Below, piece after piece: positions 56,727-64,000 of a stretch of DNA of 64,000 nucleotides. Position 1 is the first letter of the stretch. The number at the start of each line of letters is the position of its first letter. Both the position numbers and the translations under genes were made by a program. Origin of the DNA: Actinoplanes sp. NBC_00393 (lineage in GTDB: Bacteria > Actinomycetota > Actinomycetes > Mycobacteriales > Micromonosporaceae); the NCBI RefSeq assembly GCF_036053395.1, contig NZ_CP107942.1, forward strand, positions 124,001 to 188,000. The letters are read 5' to 3'. The notes beneath the pieces were generated by a model that saw nothing but the letters and a program-made list of their open reading frames with translations, searched no databases and was not told where the DNA came from.

Positions 56727-58055
56727 ATGCCTATCTCGTTCCCCGACGCCGCACCGCCCGGCGTCCGCGGCAAGCGGAGAGTCGCCGCCGCGGCGGCGCT
56801 GTCGCTCGGGTTGGTGTTGACGCTCGGCGCATTCACGACGTACGGCACCGACAGGGCGCCGGTGCCCGGCACCCTGTCGCCGGTGGCGCTGACCGTGGCC
56901 GGCGGTGTCGATCCGGGCGCCGCCGCCGGCCGGTCGCTGAACCTGCGCGGAGGCTGGTCCGCCGAGGTCTGGGCGAACATTCCCGAGGCGCGGCGCCTGG
57001 CGTGGACGCCGGACGGCCGTCTCCTGGTCTCGACCGGCGACGCCGGATCGGTGGTGCTGCTTACGCCGGCGGCCGACGGCCAGGGGCCGGAGGCGACCAC
57101 CCTGCTCGACGGCCTGGACAACCCGCAGGGGATCGCCTTCGCCAAGCAGCGCGGCCGCCACATCCTCGTAGTGGGCGAACAGACCCGGATCGCCGCGTGG
57201 GACTACGCCGCCGGCTCCGCGTCGAACGAGCGGGTGATCCTCGACGGGCTGCCCGGCGGGGGACACGGCAGCAAGACCGTGGTGGTCCGCGGCAACCAGA
57301 TCTTCTACAACATCGGATCGCTGACCAACAGCGACCCGATCGATCGCACCTCCACGCCGGAACGGGCCACGATCGCCCAGGTTGGGCTGGACGGCACCGG
57401 CAACCGGACCATCGCCACCGGGGTGCGTAACGGCTCCGGCCTGTCCTTCGCCCCCGATGGCACGCTGTTCACCGCGATCAACCAGGCCGACAACCAGCCC
57501 TATCCGTTCCGCGACGAGACCGGGCAGTACGGCCAGCGGGTCCAGTCGTATATCAACGAGAATCCCGTCGATCAGGTCGCCAGGATCACCCCCGGCACAG
57601 AGATGGGCTGGCCTTACTGCCTTCCTGACACCACCGGGCACCAAGATCTCACCAACCTGGCGTACGTGAACCAGCCGGTGACCAATCCGGACGGCGAAGC
57701 ACTCGACTGCTCCACCGTCAGCCGCACCCTGCTCGGTCTGCCCGCACACAGCGCCCCGCTCGGTTTCGCCTTCACCCAGGGCTCCGCACTGCCGAAGTCG
57801 CTGGCCCGCGGCGCGCTGATCACGTCGCACGGTTCGTGGAACCGCCAGCCGCCGCGTGAGCCGTCCGTCGTCTACAGCACCTGGGATCACCGCAGGCGCA
57901 CCCTTACCCCGCCCCAAGCCCTCGTGACCGGATTCCAGAACGCGGACGGCACCCGATGGGGCCGCAGCGTGGACGCGATTCCCGGACCGGACGGCGCGAT
58001 CTACGTTACCGACGACGCGGCCGGCCTGGTCTATCGCCTGACCCCGGCGCGCTGA
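56727..58055 (+). CDS. Secreted PQQ-type sugar (sorbosone) dehydrogenase-like protein
   Basis: A 442-residue protein with an N-terminal signal/anchor (hydrophobic segment about residues 20-37) followed by a six-bladed beta-propeller of the glucose/sorbosone dehydrogenase family (ARRLAWTPDGRLLVST, LDNPQGIAFA, RNGSGLSFAPDGTLF, DAIPGPDGAIYVTDD). ATG 56727 follows AAAGGTG. No PQQ biosynthesis genes are in the window. No regulon operator was seen in front of it, and the 270 bases upstream contain no recognised feature, so it may be controlled independently. Confidence 0.85.
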   Translation: MPISFPDAAPPGVRGKRRVAAAAALSLGLVLTLGAFTTYGTDRAPVPGTLSPVALTVAGGVDPGAAAGRSLNLRGGWSAEVWANIPEARRLAWTPDGRLLVSTGDAGSVVLLTPAADGQGPEATTLLDGLDNPQGIAFAKQRGRHILVVGEQTRIAAWDYAAGSASNERVILDGLPGGGHGSKTVVVRGNQIFYNIGSLTNSDPIDRTSTPERATIAQVGLDGTGNRTIATGVRNGSGLSFAPDGTLFTAINQADNQPYPFRDETGQYGQRVQSYINENPVDQVARITPGTEMGWPYCLPDTTGHQDLTNLAYVNQPVTNPDGEALDCSTVSRTLLGLPAHSAPLGFAFTQGSALPKSLARGALITSHGSWNRQPPREPSVVYSTWDHRRRTLTPPQALVTGFQNADGTRWGRSVDAIPGPDGAIYVTDDAAGLVYRLTPAR

Positions 58056-58062
58056 CCGAAGT

Positions 58063-58093
58063 CCGGGAACCCGGTGGCAGACCGGGCTCCCGG
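58063..58093 (+). terminator. Hairpin after the sugar-dehydrogenase-like gene
   Basis: CCGGGA-A-CCCGGT and ACCGGG-C-TCCCGG pair with a single internal mismatch around loop GGCAG, starting 8 bases after the stop. Confidence 0.6.
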
Positions 58094-58228
58094 GCCCCAG
58101 GGCGGAGGGCGGCGAGATTCTTGGCGGCTTCATTGAGCCGGGCCCGGTTCGCAGCAGTTCCGGCCGCATACTCCGGAAGTCGTTGCGGCCTGGTTGGTCG
58201 CTGGCAAGGCGCGGTCAGACATCGACGG

Positions 58229-58295
58229 TTGACTTGTTTCGTTCGGCTCGCTACACATATCTCGTATATCCGTTTGAGTGTTCGTATATACGGAG
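58229..58295 (+). promoter_or_regulatory. Promoter and operator of the secreted hydrolase gene
   Basis: TTGACT (58229-58234), 17 bases, TACACA (58252-58257), then ATCTCGTATATCCGTT (about 58258-58273) and the operator GTTCGTATATACGGAG (58280-58295). The right end of the operator is the Shine-Dalgarno CGGAGG of the gene at 58304, so a bound repressor would also cover the ribosome-binding region. Rightmost of the 13 sites. Confidence 0.75.
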
Positions 58296-58303
58296 GCGCT
58301 GCC

Positions 58304-59698
58304 ATGAAACCCAGACGCTTTGCGCGAACCCGCATGCTTCGGGCCGTTCTGGCCGCCGTCCTCGTCCTCGTCCTCGCTCCGCATGTCGCCCCGTTGCCGG
58401 CGGCGGCCGCCGAGGACATCCCGGTCACCACGACCACGGGTCTGCTCCCCGACGGCATGGACTGGCGGATCACCATGCCGGACCGAGGGTGGAACGGCAC
58501 GCTGCTTCTGGACCTGGACTTTGTCACCGGGGGAGTCGGCGCCAGCTACACCGCGCTGTTCAACCGCGGCTACGCCGCAGCCGGCATTCGGCGGATTCCC
58601 TTCGAGCTCGGCGGCCGCGATTCGCGGGTATCAGCAGCGCAGCTCATCCAGGTCATCGACGTCTTCACACAACACTACGGCGAGCCGCAATACGTGATCA
58701 CCACCGGCGGATCGAGCGGCGGCGTGGTCGCGGGATACACGATGGAGCGCTACCCCGACCGGATCGACGGCGCCGTGGCGAACTGCACCGTTCCTGGATA
58801 CATCCCGTACCTCACGCCCAGGCTGAGTTCGCTGTTCGCGGCGAAGGTCTTCTTCGACATCGACCTGCCGATCGTCCAGCATCCCGGGACGAACTTCCAG
58901 GCTGACGCCAACAGTTGGCGGGCCGCGATCGATGCGGCGCAAGCCACCCCCGAAGGTAAGGCGCGCATCGCGTTGGCGCTGACCCTGGGCCAGATGAACA
59001 CCTGGACCAACAGCGCCCTGCCCTCGCCGGACATCAACGATCTCGACCAGGTGCAGGCGTACATGTACGACACGCTGCGCAACCTGTACGCCTTCGACGT
59101 CAACACCCGCCGCAACCAGGAGCAGCAGGTCGGTGGGCGAGCCTTCAACTGGACCACCGGATTCGACTACCGAAAGATCTTCCTCACGATGACCCGTCCC
59201 GAACAGCAGGCGACGGTGCGCAAGTTCTACCAGCAGGCCGGGCTGAATCTGGCGGCCGACCTCAAGAAGGTCAACAACGCTCCCCGCATCGAAGCCGATC
59301 CGGCCGCGGTCAAGGAGATCCACCTTCACGGCGACTACACGACAAAGCCCAGGAGGCCCTTCCTGATGAACAACCTGATCGGAGACCCGCTGGTGCAGCC
59401 GGTGGCGAACTTCGGATACCTGCAGGAAGCAAGGAAGCATGGAAAGGGAAACCTGGTACGGCTGATCCACGTCAACGGCGCCGGCCACTGCTCCTTCCGC
59501 GCCAACGAATCCGTGGCGGCCATCGAGACCATGAACGAGCGCGTACGCACCGGCGTCTGGCCCAGCACGTCGTCCGCCGCCCTGAACGATCGCGCCACCC
59601 AGATCGACCCGGCGCTCGTGCCGCGCTTCATCGAATACCAGAACCCCAAATTCGCCGGTGGATTCTGGTCGAACGACAGGTACAGGGTGAAGAAGTAA
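58304..59698 (+). CDS. Secreted alpha/beta hydrolase
   Basis: A 464-residue exported protein: signal peptide of about 35 residues (basic start, VLAAVLVLVLAP, PAAAA cleavage region). The mature part shows an alpha/beta-hydrolase pattern with nucleophile elbow TGGSSGGVVAGY and a candidate catalytic His in NGAGHCSFR. I cannot name a subfamily; tannase/feruloyl-esterase-like or peptidase-like proteins are possible. As the only clearly secreted enzyme under a regulon operator, it is the best candidate for the first extracellular attack on the pathway substrate. Confidence 0.75.
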   Translation: MKPRRFARTRMLRAVLAAVLVLVLAPHVAPLPAAAAEDIPVTTTTGLLPDGMDWRITMPDRGWNGTLLLDLDFVTGGVGASYTALFNRGYAAAGIRRIPFELGGRDSRVSAAQLIQVIDVFTQHYGEPQYVITTGGSSGGVVAGYTMERYPDRIDGAVANCTVPGYIPYLTPRLSSLFAAKVFFDIDLPIVQHPGTNFQADANSWRAAIDAAQATPEGKARIALALTLGQMNTWTNSALPSPDINDLDQVQAYMYDTLRNLYAFDVNTRRNQEQQVGGRAFNWTTGFDYRKIFLTMTRPEQQATVRKFYQQAGLNLAADLKKVNNAPRIEADPAAVKEIHLHGDYTTKPRRPFLMNNLIGDPLVQPVANFGYLQEARKHGKGNLVRLIHVNGAGHCSFRANESVAAIETMNERVRTGVWPSTSSAALNDRATQIDPALVPRFIEYQNPKFAGGFWSNDRYRVKK

Positions 59699-60108
59699 TC
59701 GCCATATGCAGAAGCCGCAGGCCGGGGGCATCCAGTCGAGGCCGCCTGTCGGTGCCACGGCCTCGGAGCGCATGAGAGGATCGCGACCAGGCAGCTGGGG
59801 GTCGGCCCGCGGCGCCGCACGGGGGCACCCCGCCGCGGATCGTTGGTCTAGGTGAGTATCTGGCGACGACCGTCGCGGTCCGGCCATCACGTCAAGCCCG
59901 AACGGTACGACCCGTTCAGATTGCATACGGGCGGCAGGCGGCCTTCACCTGGCTACGACCAACCTCGTGACGGTCAGAGGAGGGGGTCGTGCCGATGCTC
60001 GACGGCGTAGCAGTAAGCGATACGGACCGCCGCCTCCGGGTTGCCAGCCGCCGCCTGCTTGCGACCCCGTCGAAAGGCCGTTCTAGGACAAGCGCCACTC
60101 GAACCGCG
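59699..60108. other. 410-base gap between catabolic island and lanthipeptide locus, nothing recognised
   Basis: No convincing gene, RNA or operator was found on either strand. Short frames here lack ribosome-binding sites and codon bias, and none resembles a lanthipeptide precursor (no Ser/Thr/Cys-rich C-terminus after a leader). The regulon ends before this gap. Confidence 0.4.
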
Positions 60109-61167
60109 TCAGTGACTCCTCCGCGTAACAACGGCATCGGCGATATCAAGAGTTGCGCCGAGCTGCGACAGGAGATCCTGCGGGTTGGCCCGGTGGTCCA
60201 GGCCGCAATCCTCGACGAGTGCGGCTAGCTGGCGAGCCTGATAGTCAGTCAGGGCGTTGTGGATGAGCGGGTGTGTCAAGAGCTCTCGGGCTGCGTACCC
60301 GTCTTCCGCCGCGTATCGGGTGAGACAGGCGGCGATGGCGTGTGAGGCCGGATGGGTTGGGGCGCTGAGGGCGTCGATCACGGTTAGGCCCAGTCGTGTT
60401 CGGAACACTGCGAAGTGGGGTTCGGCCTGGTCGAGGGCTAGGAAGGTGGCTGTCGCTTCGATCGACGCGCTGCTGTCTCCGCAAGCGAGGCGGAAGCAGG
60501 CAGTGACTGCATCTTCCCAGGGTTCTCCGGGCGGGGTGGTGCGGAGCATCGTCAAGGCTGCGTCTCGGTCACCGGCAACGATGTGCGCGATGATGGCTAT
60601 CTGTCGGCCGTCCAGCATGCGGCGTCCGATCCCTTTGTGGCGTTCGAGGCGGTGGCGGGCGTCGTCCCAGCGGCCGGCGGCAGCGAGGGCTTGGGCGCCG
60701 GTGGAGAGCAGCACTGTCCACAGCCAGGAGCGCAACCGGCCGTGAACCGCGGCGGTAGAAGTGATCTGTTCGACGGGGATGGTAAGCCCGCCGATGACGG
60801 TGTCGGTCCGGTTGTCGACGGCTTGGTAGAGGCTCTCCAGTAGGTGCCATGCGGTAGTTCCATCGCCGGCGCGGATGTGCAGCCGTGCGAGGTTGACGAT
60901 CGGTTCGAGTCCGTGGCGCGGGTCTCGCCGGTGGCGGAACACGGTGTTGGCGAGTTGGTGGCACCACTGGCGGGCGAGGTCGGCGCAGCCGCAGTCGGAG
61001 GCCAGTAACGCCGCCAAGTTGAACACCGCGACCGCGGCGGTGACATCGCCGGTGCGTGCGGCGAGGGTGGCGCGGTGATTCAGGTCGGCGATCCGTTGGT
61101 GCAGGGGTGTGCAGGCCGGTCGCGGTCGGGCGACGAGCGGGATCCGGCGAAGCATGTCCGGGTTCAC
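60109..61167 (-). CDS. Helical-repeat (TPR-like) protein of the lanthipeptide locus
   Basis: A 352-residue cytosolic protein made of helix pairs: ATLAARTGDVTAAVAVFNLAALLASDCG, LARLHIRAGDGTTAWHLLESLY, ALAAAGRWDDARHRLERHKGIGRRMLDGRQ (excerpts of each). From memory, similar proteins occur beside actinomycete lanthipeptide dehydratases, but their role is not established. It starts in the stop of the SpaB_C-type gene (ATGA), so it is the last gene of this operon. It could be a scaffold, chaperone or regulator fragment. Confidence 0.75.
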   Translation of the reverse strand: MNPDMLRRIPLVARPRPACTPLHQRIADLNHRATLAARTGDVTAAVAVFNLAALLASDCGCADLARQWCHQLANTVFRHRRDPRHGLEPIVNLARLHIRAGDGTTAWHLLESLYQAVDNRTDTVIGGLTIPVEQITSTAAVHGRLRSWLWTVLLSTGAQALAAAGRWDDARHRLERHKGIGRRMLDGRQIAIIAHIVAGDRDAALTMLRTTPPGEPWEDAVTACFRLACGDSSASIEATATFLALDQAEPHFAVFRTRLGLTVIDALSAPTHPASHAIAACLTRYAAEDGYAARELLTHPLIHNALTDYQARQLAALVEDCGLDHRANPQDLLSQLGATLDIADAVVTRRSH

Positions 61168-61964
61168 GACGTTGCCTCGCTTCCGGCGGGTGCTGTTACT
61201 CGAGGGTCGGCGCCGAATACGACGGTCTTGGCTGCGACGGCGAGGGCGGCTTGTTCAGGGTTGGACAGTCCGCGGCGGTTCCAGGCGAACAGGACGTGAT
61301 GGGTGAGGATCTCGCGGAGTCCGCGTTGCAGTCTTCCCTTCTCGTGCAGGAGACCCAGAGCGGCACCGGCGCTGTTGAACGCTTCGATCCAGGCTCGGGC
61401 CGCAGTCAGGGGCGCGTCGTTGTGGGTGAGGCTGTCCGGGTCGACGGTCATCAGGCGCTGAACGGATGCCTGTAGGGAAGGAACGAGGCCGGTCGGGTCG
61501 CGATGTTCTGCGGCTCGCGCCCAGACGTCGCCCTGTTCGTACCAGTCGAGTCCGGCGGCCCGCATCATCGCGGCGCACATCACGATCGACAGCTCGCGAC
61601 GGCGCCCCGGGGAGGCTATGAGGATGTTCCGGCTGTCCATGTGCCAGAGCCGGTGAGCGGCGTCCATGCCGCTGGCGCCGCCGAAGGCGTGTAACTCGGG
61701 CTCGTAGATGCCGCGGATGATCTCGGTGAGATGACCGGTGCGGCGAAGGCGGGTAAGGCGGTCGATCAGGTAGCTGTCGGCGGCGGACGTGGTTGAGTAG
61801 CGCAGCCGCCAACGTGTGCCTTTGCGTACGAAGAACCAAGCCGTGATCAGCTGGCGAGTTTCCGCAGTCGCCATGACGGGAGCCAGCTGGGCTGTGGCGG
61901 TGCTCTCGGCCTGGTGAGGGTCGGGGAAGCCGAGGGTGAGTTGGCGCCAGGCGGATCGTGTCAC
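61164..61964 (-). CDS. Stand-alone thiopeptide-type bacteriocin biosynthesis (SpaB_C-like) protein
   Basis: A 266-residue protein with the SpaB C-terminal domain pattern: WFFVRKGTRWRLRY, GIYEPELHAFGGASGMDAAHRLWHMDSRNIL. In class I lanthipeptide and thiopeptide systems this domain performs glutamate elimination from activated Ser/Thr. GTG 61964 has TGGAGG upstream. It is separate from the SpaB_C domain at the end of the LanB protein (63205), so the locus has two. Confidence 0.88.
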   Translation of the reverse strand: MTRSAWRQLTLGFPDPHQAESTATAQLAPVMATAETRQLITAWFFVRKGTRWRLRYSTTSAADSYLIDRLTRLRRTGHLTEIIRGIYEPELHAFGGASGMDAAHRLWHMDSRNILIASPGRRRELSIVMCAAMMRAAGLDWYEQGDVWARAAEHRDPTGLVPSLQASVQRLMTVDPDSLTHNDAPLTAARAWIEAFNSAGAALGLLHEKGRLQRGLREILTHHVLFAWNRRGLSNPEQAALAVAAKTVVFGADPRVTAPAGSEATS

Positions 61965-61981
61965 GGTTGCCTCCAGGAGTG

Positions 61982-63208
61982 TCAGGTGAGTAGGAGGAAC
62001 GCGTCCCAGCTGGTGGCCGGTTCGCCGAGGCGGACGGTGTGTAGGGCGAGCAGGGCGCCGGCAGTCCCGTCCAGCAACTCGTGAACCCCAGCGGTGATGG
62101 ACGCCAGCTGAGCGGTGAGTTGGGCGGCGAGCACCGGAAGGCGGGCGGCGAGTTGGGTTGCCCGGTCGGGATCGCTGCTGCTGGTGGCCATGCGGTGGGC
62201 GGACTGCAGCAGCCCGGCTTTGCCGTGACACAGTCCAAGTTCTGGCAGCCGAGCCAGTTGGGTCGGATCGCGGAGGGTAGCCAGCATCGCGGTCTCGGCG
62301 CGGCGCCGTCGTACGCTGTCGCCGAGGGCGATGCCGGCGAGTTGTTGGGCGCGGGCTGTGCCTGCGGTGCCGTAGCACCAGGACGGCCGGTGCCGCAGCG
62401 GCGTGCCGGCGGCGTCGGTGACGAATCCCGGCCACCACGATTCCCCACCTGTTTCGTGGCGATGCTCGTCGGTCCAAGCGCACAGCTCAGCGATCGCATC
62501 CACCACGGCGGGAGCGCCTTCAGTGTGGATGGCGGCGAGCGAGAGCAGGGCGATGACGGCGCTGATGCCGTGGGCGACGCCGAGGTTGCCGTGCCCGTGC
62601 GGGTACCGTGGGTCGGCGGTGCCGGCAAGCCCGGATGCCAGCCACCACGGTGGTCGCCCTGGTGGCGTGCTGCCGGGTAGTCGGTAGGTGAGACGGATCA
62701 GGTACGCGAGGACGTCGCGGGTAATCGGGTGCTCGGGGTGGCGGTGCAGGTGGTAGACGCCGAGCCCAGTCAGGCCGTGGATCAGGTCAAATTCGTGCAT
62801 TGGCAGGGGCTCGCCGCGGTGAATCCGTGCGTACGCCTCGTCGAGTCGTGCTCGGGTGATGGCGATCGTTTTGTCATCCAAGGTTCGCCGGGCGCGGGCG
62901 TAGCCGCCGAGTGCGCTTGCGGTGTGCAACACGAAGGCCAGCGCCGGTACGCCGTGATACAGGTTCGCGTTAGCGCCGGCGCTGATCTGGCCGGCTGCTG
63001 CGCGGAGCCAGTGGTGGGCGGCGGCTTCGGGACCGTGCCCGGAGACGGCGCGTTCGATGTGCAGAAGGGCGATGCCGACGGCCCCGCCGGCGAGTGACTG
63101 AGGCCCGTTCCGAGGATCGGATGTCGCGCTGAGGATTGCCGGGTCGGCGAGGCCAGCGGCGAACGCGTCAACGATCTGCGGATCGACGGTAGGCATTGTC
63201 TCGTTCAC
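61982..63208 (-). CDS. lanC: Lanthionine synthetase C family cyclase
   Basis: A 408-residue LanC-type cyclase with the double-barrel repeats (GVPALAFVLHTA, HGLTGLGVYHL, GNLGVAHGISAVIALLSLA) and the zinc ligands Cys in SWCYGTAG and Cys-His in GLCHGKAGLL. It would add cysteine thiols to dehydroalanine or dehydrobutyrine to form lanthionine rings. GTG 63208 overlaps the stop of the LanB gene. AGGAG precedes it. Confidence 0.93.
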   Translation of the reverse strand: MNETMPTVDPQIVDAFAAGLADPAILSATSDPRNGPQSLAGGAVGIALLHIERAVSGHGPEAAAHHWLRAAAGQISAGANANLYHGVPALAFVLHTASALGGYARARRTLDDKTIAITRARLDEAYARIHRGEPLPMHEFDLIHGLTGLGVYHLHRHPEHPITRDVLAYLIRLTYRLPGSTPPGRPPWWLASGLAGTADPRYPHGHGNLGVAHGISAVIALLSLAAIHTEGAPAVVDAIAELCAWTDEHRHETGGESWWPGFVTDAAGTPLRHRPSWCYGTAGTARAQQLAGIALGDSVRRRRAETAMLATLRDPTQLARLPELGLCHGKAGLLQSAHRMATSSSDPDRATQLAARLPVLAAQLTAQLASITAGVHELLDGTAGALLALHTVRLGEPATSWDAFLLLT

Positions 63209-64000
63209 CGGCTACTCCTGGCTCGGGTGCTCCAGCTCAGCGCGGCGGCGCGGGCCAGGTGCAGGCAGGCGCGTTCGCTGTCCAGGTCGGGACCCATAAC
63301 GCGGGCGTGATGCAGGTGCAGCAAGTCGGGTAGCAGGTCCGTGGTGGCGGTCCCGGTGCCGGAGAGTATGTCGCGGTAGGTGCCGAGCGTTATCTGTCGG
63401 CGCCGCCAGGCCTTGCGGACCTCCGGAAGCGCGGTCAGGCCGCATGGCCCTGCCAACTCGATGGCCTGGTCGTAGACCGCACGGTTTGGTGCTGGCCGGT
63501 GGGTACGGGTGTGGCCGATGAGCCAGCGCGCCGCCTCGCTGGGGTCGCCGATCAGCGCCGTCGTGATGTCGAGCAGGCTGGCGGCGGTCAGCGCCTGCGG
63601 ATCTGATCCGCGCCGGGCGGCTGCTAGTTGGGTGAGTGCTGCTGCGGAGTCGGCCGCGAATACGGCCTCGGCAGCCGGGTAGGCGACTGGTCCGCCGAAG
63701 CGAGCTGTCTCGGGAAAGTCGGTGTCCCACTGGACCCGGCATGTCACGTCAGCGTCGCGCAGCTGCTCCGTCCATCCGGTGATCGTCGTCGTGGACAGGG
63801 TGCCCGTGATCCGTAGTCGCAGGTGTGGCTCCGGGTCGCTGTACCGCTGTATCCACCACTTGGCGCCGTACGGCAGCTGGGCGAGCAACGCCGGCAGGTG
63901 GTCCAGCAGAATGGTGTTCTGCCGGCCCGGCACGGTGTAGATCTTGAGGTAATGCCGGTTGATGCTTCCGGGGAAGCTGCCGTGCCGGCGGACGTCGATG
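63205..64000 (-). CDS. lanB: Lantibiotic dehydratase (LanB) C-terminal part, continues past the window edge
   Basis: The frame is open to the right edge; about 264 residues are visible, with no start. The first visible part (RHGSFPGSINRHYLKIYTVPG, then LLAQLPYGAKWWIQRYSDPEPHLRLR) is the beginning of a SpaB_C domain, normally at the C-terminus of LanB proteins; GTG 63933 is therefore probably internal. If instead the glutamylation domain is absent upstream, this would be a second stand-alone elimination protein. The precursor peptide must be outside the window. Confidence 0.8.
   Translation of the reverse strand, partial: IDVRRHGSFPGSINRHYLKIYTVPGRQNTILLDHLPALLAQLPYGAKWWIQRYSDPEPHLRLRITGTLSTTTITGWTEQLRDADVTCRVQWDTDFPETARFGGPVAYPAAEAVFAADSAAALTQLAAARRGSDPQALTAASLLDITTALIGDPSEAARWLIGHTRTHRPAPNRAVYDQAIELAGPCGLTALPEVRKAWRRRQITLGTYRDILSGTGTATTDLLPDLLHLHHARVMGPDLDSERACLHLARAAALSWSTRARSSR

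Noticed and set aside
59699..60108. A lanthipeptide precursor gene in the gap downstream of the lanthipeptide operon
   Set aside because: No short frame has a ribosome-binding site plus a leader and Ser/Thr/Cys-rich core; the precursor is more likely to the right of the window.
61822..61842. GCGTACGAAGAACC, resembling a regulon half-site
   Set aside because: It lies inside the SpaB_C-type coding sequence, has no second half and no promoter.

Overview
The window is 64 kb of high-GC DNA with frequent GTG and TTG starts, translation-coupled genes, MmyB-type and IclR regulators, lipoprotein ABC transporters and a class I lanthipeptide locus. This points to a filamentous or soil actinomycete (a Micromonosporaceae- or Pseudonocardiaceae-like chromosome is plausible; the species cannot be fixed from sequence alone). 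No rRNA, tRNA, CRISPR array or intact mobile element was seen.

Layout. (1) 1-5.1 kb: end of a zinc alcohol dehydrogenase, a DUF2255 protein, two aldo/keto reductases, a secreted cupin/carboxymuconolactone-decarboxylase fusion and an MmyB-like regulator. (2) 5.1-12.9 kb: a carbohydrate importer (binding lipoprotein plus two permeases, no ATPase), a type-B carboxylesterase lipoprotein and a GH3 beta-glucosidase, with hairpin terminators. (3) 12.9-16.8 kb: a scarred stretch with a multiply frameshifted cupin copy, an I36-type inhibitor protein, a LuxR-type C-terminal relic, a membrane diguanylate cyclase, a serine-recombinase relic and an SDR oxidoreductase. (4) 18.3-59.7 kb: a large catabolic island with aldehyde and alcohol dehydrogenases, two CaiB-type CoA transferases, two enoyl-CoA hydratases, a MaoC-like dehydratase, two acyl-CoA ligases, three metallo-beta-lactamase-fold hydrolases, two paralogous alpha/beta hydrolases, a maleylacetate-reductase-like enzyme, a PrpD-like protein, one MHS-type importer, three exporter-like MFS proteins, a NitT/TauT-type ABC importer and two paralogous IclR regulators. 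An ApbE/FMN-binding lipoprotein pair is embedded in it. (5) 60.1-64 kb: a minus-strand lanthipeptide operon (LanB C-terminus, LanC, stand-alone SpaB_C-type protein, TPR-like protein) running off the right edge.

The main result is a regulon. Thirteen copies of a 16-bp palindrome close to GTTCGTATATACGAAC lie upstream of the transcription units of region 4 and of both iclR genes, and I saw none in regions 1-3 or 5. Eleven of them sit downstream of sigma-70-like promoters (TTGAC-like -35, 17-18 bp, TAGNNT-like -10), within the predicted early transcribed region, as expected for repression. The island also looks like two parallel, partly interleaved copies of one pathway: CaiB, enoyl-CoA hydratase, IclR, aldehyde dehydrogenase, CAD-type alcohol dehydrogenase, acyl-CoA ligase and alpha/beta hydrolase all occur twice. 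In both copies the order is caiB - two copy-specific genes - ech - iclR, with the two middle genes unrelated between copies. A reasonable inference is catabolism of an imported ester or alcohol (ester/lactone hydrolysis, alcohol to aldehyde to acid, CoA activation, hydration/beta-oxidation-like steps); the substrate is unknown.
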